DNA of 64,000 bases, taken from NCBI RefSeq assembly GCF_000001735.4, contig NC_003075.7, positions 14,881,001 to 14,945,000 on the forward strand, in the 5' to 3' direction. The notes beneath the pieces were generated by a model. That model searched no databases. It had not been told where the DNA came from and saw nothing but the letters and a program-made list of their open reading frames with translations. Source of the DNA: Arabidopsis thaliana. Taxonomy: Eukaryota > Streptophyta > Magnoliopsida > Brassicales > Brassicaceae. The position numbers were made by a program, and so were the translations under genes. Shown in pieces: positions 49,140 through 59,939 of the stretch (the stretch's first letter is position 1; each line of letters starts with the position of its first letter).

Positions 49140-49705
49140 CAGAGAAGAAGACGAAGGAGAATTACGGTAGAAAGAAGTTACACGCCAAATCAGACGGAGA
49201 CGAGAGAAGGGTGAAGAAGAAAGTGACAATGGAGTGGGAGGAGACGAAGTCGTTTCACAGATGAAAAAATATTGATTTTGAGAGAAATATCACAAAGACA
49301 GAAGAGAAGAAGAAGAAACTGAAAGTGTCTCCGTGCCGTCCGGGTCGGGTCCACTCTCTCTCTCTCTGCCGTCACGTCTTTCATTTTTCTCAACGTTAAT
49401 TACATACACCAAACTATAGTCTATTAATAAATCACAGTTTCGTGTTTAAGAAACATAGGCTTTATCTACAATAATTTATATGTCCCTTATAAGAATGTCT
49501 CAAAACATTTACGAAAGAAATATACACAACTTGCTTAGGGATGGATCTGAAAAACGTTTTTCTCTATTGGTGTCGAATACCATTTTTAACCGGTTTATGA
49601 TATGGTTTACCATAGAGTTTGTATCTGTTTTAAATTGTAAGAATATTGCGGTTCATAAGACTCTGGAAACAGTGGAACTAACTAATCTAGGTCTAGGCTC
49701 TGGTT
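49140..49705. other. CNGC9 5' UTR/promoter and GMP-like 3' region
   Basis: The left 250 bp is purine-rich (CT-rich on the CNGC9 strand), as in a leader. From about 49390 to the GMP-like stop codon the sequence is AT-rich. The 82-codon open frame at 49480-49728 overlaps the GMP-like 3' end on the other strand and has no recognisable product. Confidence 0.45.
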
Positions 49706-51011
49706 TCACAGACCTTGCTCTTCGATAACAACCCCACTGTTGTAAACCTCTGCATCGGCGACGTTAACATCTTTGCCAAGAACCGTTATATTAAAAACTC
49801 GAGCCCACCTTCCAACGGTTGAATCCCATCCCACGATACTATTAGAGATACACGCATGTTCCTTGATCCACACACCGCGCATTACAGTACAACCAAACAA
49901 TCTTACACCTGAATCAATCACACATCCCGGACCAATCACCACATCAGGTCCTATCAAGCAACCTTCTCCTATAACCGCACTTTCGTGCACGAGAACATTC
50001 CCGATTATGTTATCCCCTGTGGCCAGTTCTTGCGGAGTTTTCTCTCTTAGAGAGTTAAGGTACATTCTTTGCCCGGTTATGTAATCTTTCGGTTGACCAA
50101 TGTCCATCCAAAAACCAGGTAGTACCATCGCGTAAAGCTTCTTCTCTGAAGCTATCTTAGGGAATATCTCTTTCTCTATCGAAGTCCTTCTCAGCTCAAT
50201 CCTGTCAAGAACAGATGGGCTCAAGAGGTATATCCCAGCGTTGATCTTGTTCCCCACAAAATGTTTCGGTTTCTCGACAAAACTTTCAACTCTCGCTGTA
50301 CCTTCCTCTGTAACCACCACACCATACTTAGAAGGATCATCAACCTGTTAATATCAGAAAATGCTATTAACAGATGAAAGATAAACTTCACAAAATGCAG
50401 AAAATGCTCCTGTTTGACTACCTCGGTCACCATGATTGATGCTTCAGCACGGTTAGTCTTGTGAAACTCGATCATCTCAAGCAATGGGTATTCACAGATA
50501 ACATCGCTGTTTAGTACAAAAAAGGGTTGGCCTGATTCATCGACCAGCTTATCCCGAGCCAGCGCGAGAGGCCCTGCTGTTCCAAGCGGTTCAGTTTCTT
50601 GGGAAAATGTAATCTTAATCTCTAGCTTCTTCTCATATTCTTTCACAAAGTTCAACATGACCTGAGTAATACCAAACACACAAGGAGAAGGAGGATGACA
50701 CGGAAGAATTTCAATTGTTATCGTATCGTTATTAAGGACAATGAATGTATGTACCTCTGGTTGTTGGTGATTGATAGCTAATACAACTTCAGTCACTCCA
50801 GCACCTTTTAGAGCTTCAATCTGCGAATGCATCATAATGAGAACAAAAGAAACTGTGAAAACTTGAGCAAATACAAAAGAAGAAGAAGAAGCTAACCTAC
50901 CTGATGCAAAATCATGGGTTTGTTTCCAAAATCAACAAGTGGTTTAGGCATGCTCAAGGTAAGTGGCCTCAATCTGGTTCCGAATCCTCCAACTAGAATA
51001 AGAGCCTTCAA
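49706..51011 (-). CDS. GDP-mannose pyrophosphorylase-like protein with lost ATG
   Basis: Four coding exons, leftward: 50901-51011, 50755-50820, 50422-50661, 49706-50344. They encode 351 codons of a mannose-1-phosphate guanylyltransferase, the enzyme making GDP-mannose for ascorbate, glycans and GPI anchors (CYT1 is the main Arabidopsis gene). The nucleotide loop [26 protein letters not shown] and WMDIGQPKD are all present, with a left-handed beta-helix C-terminal domain. The codon where family members have the start Met reads TTG (51009-51011). After removal of the likely 5' UTR intron 51014-51196, TAA sits in frame directly before it. The next Met is residue 21, which would drop the nucleotide loop and leave 331 residues. 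The C-terminus (VVIEEQGL) is also shorter than usual. I recognise it as At4g30570. Confidence 0.85.
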
Positions 51012-51013
51012 TT

Positions 51014-51196
51014 CTGCATAAATATAACCAGATGATCTACTGTCATCTATGGGAGAATCAACAAGAATTATAAGCACAACTATTTCAGTATATATTGCTT
51101 CAGTTTCACTGAGAACACAGGAATCTCTGATTCAACTCGATACATTCAACAGACCGAAATTACACAGTTCAACAAAAGAGATACAATAAAACTCAC
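51014..51196 (-). other. inferred 5' UTR intron of the GMP-like gene
   Basis: Leftward the donor is GTGAGT after AAATCTCAT and the acceptor TATGCAG before AATTGAAG, a 183-nt AT-rich intron. The only in-frame upstream ATG (51075-51077) lies inside it, so it is available only if the intron is retained. Confidence 0.6.
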
Positions 51197-51514
51197 ATGA
51201 GATTTGGAATTTGGAAGGAGACGTCTTCTGGGATTACAAGTCGGAAATCACGTACGGACTGGGAAGGACTCTGTTTCCTGGGAGGCGTGACAATGCGGCC
51301 AAGACTGTGATACGTACGATAATTCGCGAGATACAACGAAATATACAAAATTTTATAATAAACCAAAAACTGATAGTTTCTTTTAAATGTCATTAAAGGG
51401 AGCATCACAATTTTTGACTAAAAAAGATCTCAACATTTAATTCTTCCACATGTAAAAATTAAAGCTTCTCAATGTTCATCAGAGACGCAGCAAAAGACAA
51501 CTTCTGAGATCAGC

Positions 51515-53489
51515 TTAGAGATCCATTGATTCTGCAATCTTGCTTCTGGCCTCGTTGCAAAGAACATCCGCTTTGCTTCCATGTATTGGTTTATGGATGA
51601 TAACTCTCACATTCCCATGGTTCAGTATACCTTCACTACCCGTTGGCATGATTTTGCCTGTTCCCATTAGCGTTATTGGAACTACTGCAACTCCGGTCTT
51701 CGCAGCCACTGTAAATGCGCCTTTCTGTAATATCACAAGCCAGCCTCTTATGTTAACACACATACCAAAACATGATCAAGAAGAATCTTGAGACTGTGTT
51801 TACCTTGAAAGAACCTAACCGACCATCCTTACTCCGTGTTCCTTCTGGGAAGAAAAACACAGATGCTCCCTTCTTTAAAAGTTCCATGCAGCGTTTTAAG
51901 CAATCCTATAATTTGCACAAGAGTTAAAACACTTTGAAGATTGTTTAAAAGCAAAACACTTGAAAAATGTGGGAGAAACAAAGAGTAACATACCACTTGG
52001 CTTCTTGGGTCCATCCGCTTCAAGGGAACGACACCCATCATGGACATGGCCCAACCGATGATGGGAATTACGAATATCCCTGTCTTGCTGATGAACTTAA
52101 AGCTTTTTCCAAGACTAAGAAGTGTGTAGATATCCAGAAAACTTTGGTGGTTTGAAACATATACAGCAGGAGTGTCTGATGATGGCAGATTCTCCAAACC
52201 CTCGATGTTGATTTTGTAAAACGGATAAATGCTTATGGAAGCCCAAAGTTTAGCAATGAAGTGGTGGAATTTTCTCCTATAGGGATCGAAGAGAAGGACG
52301 AACGGATGCCCAATAATCATCAGGACAATGAGAAAAGTAGCCGAAATGCCAGCAACAACACAAAAGAATATCCCTCTGAGTCTTGAGCTCAACTTAATCT
52401 CTGCACTTCAAAGTTGAAAGAACAAGAAAGGATTGTGTATAGAGACAGAAACTAACAAACAAAAAGAACGATGTAGGTTGTAATCTACCAAAACAGATGA
52501 AATTTGTTCACAAAGGTTTAGCCAAAAAAAACCTGGTTCAGGAAAAGAAGAGTCAGGGGTTGCAGCTCCTGAAAGATCTGCTCTCACAGTGATATCTCTT
52601 GCCAATTGACTTGATCTAGGTGATTTCTTATCAAGAAATCTGTAAGGATCATGTCTTAAAGAGCGGTTAGACCATTGAATGCCAGTACGTCTTGTTTCGC
52701 CCATAAATTTTTCACTCGGGACAGCTAAAGAAGAAACATGGAAAGCGAAGCAAGTAAGGATTTAAAAGATTCATCTCAGTATCTCACGTCGAAATAGATA
52801 TATGGATAAGTAACTCGATCAGATCTCAAAAACAAAATGAGTAGATCCTATATAAAATTACAAGTCTTTATATATAGCAAGGAATGATTGAAATGATATT
52901 GTAACGCCCCGACCAGCAACAAAACCGCATCAAGGGACAATTAAAACTATAGTTTGATTGCCTTACCATGAAGGGAAGTAGTAAAGCTCGTCATGCCATT
53001 AGAAATGCGACCAAAGCAACAAACTTTATCCCTCGAAATCTGCATCTCCAATGATTTCATAGAATAAGAACAATTAGAAGAGAGCTTCATGTTCATTGTT
53101 CAACTATGTCCAACTATCCAAATCCACATCAAAATCTCAACAGAGCCAGAATATGTTTAATGAAAATAACTAAAAGCTTGATACTTCACTTAACATCACC
53201 AAGTAAAAATTCTAATTAAGCTTCCATTGCAGATTACGTTCCATCATTTTCTCAGAAACGAAAGGCGAATCAATCAATAAAGAGTAAAAAAATCCAAATA
53301 AAACGAAAATTTACCCGAATCAACGATGATTGTGATGAACAAATCGGTTTTCCATAATCTGCGAACATAATTAAGAAAAAGTTATCCCGAAGATATTGAA
53401 GTTACTTTATTGACAAAATAAGCTACAATCCGAAACTTGCAATTACATGAAGGATGTGAAGAGATGCTCCGAGCAGAAGCGACATCCAT
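51515..53489 (-). CDS. ATS2: plastid lysophosphatidic acid acyltransferase 1
   Basis: Seven exons, leftward: 53447-53489, 53315-53358, 52967-53039, 52533-52724, 51994-52400, 51804-51905, 51515-51724, giving 356 residues. The enzyme adds the sn-2 acyl chain to lysophosphatidate in the plastid envelope (prokaryotic lipid pathway). The first 90-100 residues are rich in Ser, Arg and Lys with few acidic residues, as in a transit peptide. A hydrophobic segment follows (GIFFCVVAGISATFLIVLM, about 130-150). The acyltransferase motifs NHQSFLD (HX4D box) and PEGTRS are intact. The first exon has only 14 codons and is found only by splicing. I recognise it as At4g30580, also called LPAT1 or LPAAT1. Confidence 0.94.
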
Positions 53490-54759
53490 GGCGGAATCTG
53501 GAGCAAAAACATGCGTGGGATTTGCTCATGTAATTTGTGTCATCTTCAGGCTTATCTCTCAGGGGTTCCCTGCTCTACTGTTTTCACTTTCTAAACATCA
53601 ACTGTGTGTCGTTTTACTTTGAAAAAGCGGCGGATTGCATTTTCTAGTTTGTGACGTAGATTGCATGCCGTTTTTGTAAGTGAAGCCAGCAAACTATTGT
53701 ACAAGGCCTTTGAAGTCGTTGAACAATGGCCCATTTGAACTAATGGTCTTTTAGTGACCCATTATCAAACTTAAGCATTTTTATACGTTGAATTAAATTA
53801 ATCACTAAATCCATTTTTTCCTTTCATCGCAAAATCCATTCACCACTGTTTTCTTCTACATTGAACTAATTTCATCAATATATACCAACTTTTAAATTTT
53901 GAAAACAAAAACAAAATTCTCTGAATTAATTCAGACTTTGAACGTACAATTCTTAGAATTTAATCTCCTATACGGCTGTTAGCGTAAATGTGTAGTATAG
54001 TTTTCTTCAGAAACGTTGCCATGATATAAGTGAAACGGGTAATTTAATTATCATAATTATTAATTAGTAACGATAGATTACTTAAAAGTCAAAGATGTAC
54101 TATATGTGTAAGTAATGGAATTAGATTAGCACATTATCCACTTGGCCTCGTCTTATTTATTACCACGCACAATGGCGTTACCAACAAAATCAAGAACAAT
54201 CTTAGAATATCAATCAGTACATGCAAGGCAGATTTCAAAATGTAGTTTCCATAACGTAGCATATATATTCTCTTTTATTTTAGAGATAGAAGAATCTCTT
54301 GGACACCATATATAGTTTTGTTTTTTAATTACCACTTTCACAATGGTCATTTTGGTAAATAAATATATTTAGTTTCTACAAATGAATCCTATTACCATTA
54401 AGATAGAGTCGACTGAATCTCTTTGTATTAATTATTGAGTCAACATATCTCATAGAAAAAATGAAAATTGTTAAACTTTGGTTGATTAATCCGATCAGTT
54501 CATCGATGGTCGGCAAGTAGTTGCCTTGTTGAGGTTTTGAAATTTTAGATTCAAAATGGCAAGAACAAACTATAGATTATAAGCTTTAAGAGTGAATATA
54601 ATATCCCAAACACATAACAAAAAACAGAAAGAGAGATCTTTTATAATGAAAAACTAAGGGAACAAAAGAAACGTCAACAATCTGGAAAAATAAAACTAAA
54701 TCTTGCTAAAAAGTGAACTCAATAAAAACTACATTCTCTCGACCAAACCCCTCTAAGCT
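53490..54759. other. ATS2 promoter and ENODL12 3' region
   Basis: The stretch 53490-53720 upstream of ATS2 is less AT-rich and has TGTCGTTTTA near 53608 and AAGGCC near 53703. The rest is AT-rich, with the 3' UTR of ENODL12 at its right end. The open frame at 53437-53622 is antisense to the first ATS2 exon. Confidence 0.5.
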
Positions 54760-55469
54760 CTAAGCCATAGCCAAACCAACCACGACTGCGGTCAAGAACC
54801 AACCGCTTGCAACCTTCAACCCCACCGCAGCGTTATGGGCTGCAGCTGGACCGGGAGCTGGAGCTGGAGTTTGAGCCGTAGGACTAACAGGAGAAACCTT
54901 AGGAGCGTCACCGCTGCTGCTGCCACCACCGGATTTGCGTTCAGCCAAAACAACAAGGGTAATCTTTTCGCCTTTAGCGCAGTTACCAGGAGCACCACTA
55001 ATGAAGAAGTAAGGGCCAGATTTGTCAAGCGCAACCTTAGTGTTTCCATCATTGTATTGCTTCAAGGGATTTGCTGTGTTACAGCTCTCGTAATCTTCTT
55101 TTGTCACTTGTAGTACCGAATCTACTTTCATGTCGTACTTCCACACTATTTCACATGCACAACAAATATATATCAAATATTCAACCATGCATATAAATTT
55201 TTATGAACATATGATCACAAGAGAATCAAAGCATATAAATATATCAGAAGTAAAGAGATAGAGAGAGATATATATCGAGTACCGATGAAGTCGCCGACTT
55301 TGAAACGGTTGTTCTCGGCCCAGTGATTGAGAGTGTTGTTAGGAGAATCAGGAACCTTCCATGATCCCACAGATCCACCAACTAGAATCACCCTAGGATT
55401 GGAGGCACCATGGCTCACTTTAGCAAACAAGAGGAAGACAAGGGTCAAAACTGGAACTATGATTCCCAT
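54760..55469 (-). CDS. ENODL12: early nodulin-like protein 12, GPI-anchored phytocyanin
   Basis: Two exons, leftward: 55283-55469 and 54760-55145, giving 190 residues. In order: signal peptide 1-21, a plastocyanin-like domain to about 130, a Pro/Ala/Ser-rich arabinogalactan-type linker (repeated PAP) and a hydrophobic tail (about 173-190) typical of a GPI signal. C84 and C118 can form the conserved disulfide. The copper site is not conserved: the segment usually holding a His ligand reads GNCAKGEK. It should therefore not bind copper and probably has a structural or signalling role at the cell surface. An N-glycosylation sequon is at N44. I recognise it as At4g30590. Confidence 0.9.
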
Positions 55470-57141
55470 AATTTGGATTTTTTACTTACTACAAAAAACT
55501 TGGCTTTTGTTTTGTTTTGGATTGAGTTTTGTCTCTCGTTTGTTTTTGTTTTCTCTGTGAATAAAATATGAGATGGTGATGTGGTGTTTATATAGTCATT
55601 GTGGTTTGGAGCTAAATCTTGTTTCTTGGGGGTTCGGAGCTAGGTTTGGGATTTCCTAACCGAGTATTCAAGAGTAATCTCTCTCTGATTTGCTAAATTA
55701 ATGTCCGTTTTTGTTTACTTTTTATTACAAAAACAATATGTTTCAGTTTAAAATTAAAAAAATCTTTAATTTGGATTGATTTCTTAATAAATTGCTATGA
55801 GTTGTCTACGTTAAATATAGATTTGATTTCCAAAATAATTTACTGTTTAAAGCTAAATGAATTATTAGATTTATTATTAATTGTTTCAAAATAAACTAAC
55901 TCTTGATATGTGTTTAGTTAACTAATAAATTATCACACATATTTCTGCTATAATTTTCTTAAATATTTTTAAAATAATATTCGAATAGTAGTTCTGAACT
56001 TCTGATCATCATATAAACGTAAGGTAAAGTAGTCAGTTTGGGAAAAACATTGAAACTTAAGAATATATATAATTTTCCAATTTACAAATAGGAAATGTTG
56101 AAAAGTTTTTAAAGTACTCAACGATGTTTAAAATCACAAAAAGAAAATTTAACTATTGAACCACTATGACTATGAGTTGATCGTAATTTTTTGTTTTCAT
56201 CCTTTTGAAGAAAAAAAAATAACTAGTCCATAATATTCAAGATACTAATTCTTTCTAAATCTTTCCAATTTTTTCTTTTACATCTTATAAAATAAAAGAC
56301 TAATCTGTTTTTGAATATAAATGACTTTAATTTCTATAAACTTGAAAATGTGTCAAACGATTACACAAAGAATGGTCCGATAGTAGGAACTAGGAAAACA
56401 CGTAATTTTAAAAATGTAACGTAACGGACTATCTATTTATGTAATCTTTGACCTTTTACAATTTTCTTAAAAGCAAAAACGATGTCTACGACAACGGTAC
56501 TTTTTTTTTTTACGTTATGCATGAAAATTTCCGGTTCAATTGGCAGAGCGACATTATTTCAATTGGTTCGTAACAGTTATATGATAATTAAGATGGCTAG
56601 ATTTACCACTAAATAACGTTTCATATGAATTAATATGTTTTTTTTGTTTGTCTCTGAACGTTCTACTACGTTTTTTGCTCAGTTTTTTATTTTCAAACAC
56701 ACAAAAGGACGTCTTCTTTCAGACAAAAGATTATTCTTTCATTATTATCAGCAAACGAAATTATATTAGTATATCATAAATTTATGACCTTACTTTGCTT
56801 ATATATAAGTTGAAAACTTAGGTGATGAGATTCAAGTTTAAATCATGCTAAATTCAATCTTCATTTGGTTATAATTATTTAAAATAACAAAATAAAAGAT
56901 GACACTATTTCACATGATTATTAATCTTTAATTTAAAACAAAAGTTACGTTGCATCATATAAAGTCATGGGATGGTATTTTTTGCGACTCCAGTCTTTTG
57001 AGTTTTAAAGAAAACACAACACTTCCAAAGAGAAACCGTCTTCAAATAAAAAACCAAAAACAACAGCATGATGGATAAGACATTGATTGTTGATAGTAGA
57101 TGGTAATGATGATAGTGATGATGATGATGATGAAGAGGAGA
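55470..57141. other. ENODL12 promoter and SRP-receptor 3' region
   Basis: Leftward, CTATATAAAC (about 55586-55595) lies about 120 bp upstream of the ENODL12 ATG and is its likely TATA box. The interval 55700-56950 is strongly AT-rich with nothing recognisable. A GATGAT run at 57105-57133 lies in the probable 3' UTR of the SRP receptor gene. Confidence 0.5.
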
Positions 57142-58531
57142 TCACTTGAGAAGTGTCTTGACTATGGCTTTGACATTAAGCTTCTTCAGGTCAGTGTAAG
57201 ACTGGCCACAACCCACGAACATAACCGGTGATCCCGATATGTAAACCATAGACAACGCTGCTCCGACCTACAAACAGATCCCAAACAGTCTCGTTAACAT
57301 TCATTTATATGATTCAAACCAACACTAACTCCAACTATCATTTTACTGTACCTTGTCGTCAATGGTATCAAACTTTGTAAGTAAGATTCCATCGATCAGT
57401 CTTGGGTTCCCAGAAGTCGAGAGATCCGAAAGTTTCTGATTTCAGAAAAAAAGCAACGTCAATAAGGCTCAGTTAAACACCTAACAGGAGTCTAATGCGG
57501 GTAAGAAACCAAACCTGATTGAACTTCGAGAGCTGGTCTACTGCATCGTTTCCAACAAGAGCTTCACCAACAAACAAGACCAAGTCCGGCTGATTAAGGT
57601 TGATGAGCTTTGAGAGTGCTCTCATCAAAGGTTCATTATCCTGCATCCGACCAGCTGTGTCAACAAGAACAACATCGGATCCATTTCGAGTTGCTTCTTG
57701 TATGGCTTCTTTAGCAACTACTGCTGGATCCTTTTCATAACCCTTTTCAAATATCGGTATCTGTTGACAAAATTCAACCACCCCATTAAAAAATCAGTAT
57801 TAGCAACAACACCCTTTTAAATCACACGACTGTTTGAATATTAAAACACAGACATATATATCATTACCTGTAACCTACGAGCATGAGTCCGTAACTGCTC
57901 AACAGCTCCAGAACGGAAAGTGTCACAAGCAGCCATCATTACACTGACCTTATGCTGCTGAAGCCAATACGCCACTTTAGCGAGATTGGTGGATTTCCCA
58001 ACTCCATTGACTCCAACAAACACAACCACATAAGGTTTCCTCTGTTCTTTGGCAGCATGAACATCTCTTAATATATCAATGGAGCGTCTTGGAGTCAATA
58101 TACGAACCAGAGCATCCTCCATCGCTGCCTGAAATCATATGTTACACCACAATTAAGCTATCTTCAAATTGCAGAGTGAAATGTTTCCTAGATTCAGTTA
58201 AGAGCTATAAGGACAAAGCACAAAACCTGAACGGTTGAAGAGATCCTGGTGAAAGATGACAATTTCTTTCCTTCAAGACTAGCTTCCACTGATTCGCAAA
58301 GCTTCTCAGCAATCTCTTCTGCCTGCGAATGAAACGCCCAAGCTCAAGTAAGACATATAACAAATTCCAAATATGAGACATAATGCACTGTGTAGACAGA
58401 CACATACCACATTCTTGGTCATGAGCCGTTCCTTCAGAGCTTTCAACGCCGGTCCAAGGTCTGTCCTTTCAAGATTCGCTTTCCCAGTAATACTAAACAT
58501 AAAATCACAAGATGTGTTAATAAGTTTTAGG

Positions 58532-58564
<33 letters not shown>

Positions 58565-59600
58565 CAACATTCAACAAGAAAAAAAATGCTAACCTCTGGA
58601 AAACAGAAGAAAACCATCCCTTTTTCTTAGCCTGAGCAGGCTTCTCATCACTTCCTGGTTCGTCATCATCTTCACTTTCACTATCACTGCTGAAAACCTC
58701 TTCCTTGTCCATCATACTTTCTCCTTGGTCAGCAGCCACAATATCTACATGATCATTGTTCCCATTTTCATCGATGGAATCCGTGAAGTCCAATTTCGAT
58801 TGTTTGGGAGCCGCATCATCCCAAACCCTGTTTTTCTTTGTCGCCTTTTTGGCTGGTTCCGCTACCTTGGAACTCTTATTACCTATACTGTCAGTTTTCC
58901 TTACACCTCCTCTACCTCTGACTCCTTTACTTCTAAGTTTCTGAAGTTTACTTAAATCAACAGCAACATTAGAACTCGTGTTTTCTTTCCCGTTAGCAAG
59001 ATCATTAGTCTCCTGAGAATCATCTTCCATTTGATGATTCCCATTGGAATGACCATTAGTCAAGGTACTAACTTTGGCCTTATTACCACCATCGCCATCA
59101 TCTTTCTTCGAACCACCTTCACTACTAACCCTTTTGTTTCCTCCTTCAAGTCCAGGTTTTGAAACCTGCCCTTGCTTCTTAACACTGGTCACAGGCTTCC
59201 CCACTTGCTTAGTCTTCCTCAATTCCTCAGCACGAGCTTCAGCTTCAATCCTAAGCTGCCTAAAAGTCTCATCGAAATCATCATAAGCCATCCGTTTAGG
59301 ATCATAGACCTCAGAGAAGCTTTGCTTGACCATAGAAAGCAAATCATCCACATAAAGCAAATGGAGAATCCGCTGATAAACAGCGACAAAGACAAGTCCA
59401 AGATCATTGTGAAACGTCCACTTGAGAGTGTAGGCAGCACCAGGAGCATCGTAGTTAAACGAAACAGCACCAGATCGTTCCTCAAGGAGACAGGACCGGA
59501 TCAAAGTATCGATAGGTGATCCTTTTAATGCATTACCAATCTCTTTGCATGTCCAAAGGATTAATCCTCCTCGGGTAAAGATTAAAAGCTGTTCTAACAT
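57142..59600 (-). CDS. signal recognition particle receptor alpha subunit (SRX-NG GTPase)
   Basis: Seven exons, leftward: 58594-59600, 58408-58492, 58227-58322, 57868-58128, 57515-57760, 57352-57435, 57142-57267, giving 634 residues. The N-terminal SRX domain (about 1-130) binds the beta subunit at the ER membrane. A long charged linker rich in Lys, Ser and Asp/Glu follows (about 140-325). The NG GTPase domain comes last. GTPase marks are GVNGVGKST (435-443), [16 protein letters not shown] (517-521), TKFD (585-588) and the closing [13 protein letters not shown]. It docks ribosome-SRP complexes at the ER. The large first exon holds SRX and linker; the GTPase is spread over six small exons. I recognise it as At4g30600. 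Confidence 0.95.
58533..58560. repeat. (TA)14 microsatellite inside a 101-nt intron
   Basis: The repeat takes up about a quarter of intron 1 of the SRP receptor gene (58493-58593), leaving 33 nt to the donor and 40 nt to the acceptor. Confidence 0.9.
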
Positions 59601-59623
59601 CTTCGATCTTCAATTTCGTAACC

Positions 59624-59939
59624 CTGAACAAAAAAAAAACGATCTTTCAAATCAAATCGTAATGAGCTGAAATAAATCGTCCAATTTCTAAAGCTACCTA
59701 AATCCAAAAGCATAAAAGTCAGAATATTTTTGCAGATTTAATAAAAAAGCAATCAACTTTAACGGATCAGGAAACGCAAACAACGAATTGCCAATTGATC
59801 GTGTTGAATCGGGAAGGAAAAAAAAACAGAACACGGATCTCGAGTTTTCAATCCGAGAATTCAATATCCAACAACAACAACAAGGAGGAGAGATTGAGAA
59901 TAAGAACGAATCGTAGAGTTCGAGGGGGAGGATCCAAAC
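59624..59939 (-). other. inferred 5' UTR intron of the SRP receptor gene
   Basis: Leftward, donor GTTTGG after ACCAAG and acceptor TTCAG before GGTTACG, 23 bp ahead of the ATG. The 5' exon would start near 60000. Inferred from splice-site words only. Confidence 0.5.

Noticed and set aside
51075..51077. ATG at 51077 as the simple start of the GMP-like protein
   Set aside because: It lies inside a likely 5' UTR intron with good GTGAGT and TATGCAG sites, so I keep it only as an intron-retention possibility.
53437..53622. 61-codon frame at the ATS2 start
   Set aside because: Antisense to the first ATS2 exon and promoter.
59074..59519. Plus-strand frames over the SRP receptor linker
   Set aside because: Antisense to the charged low-complexity linker of a well-supported exon.
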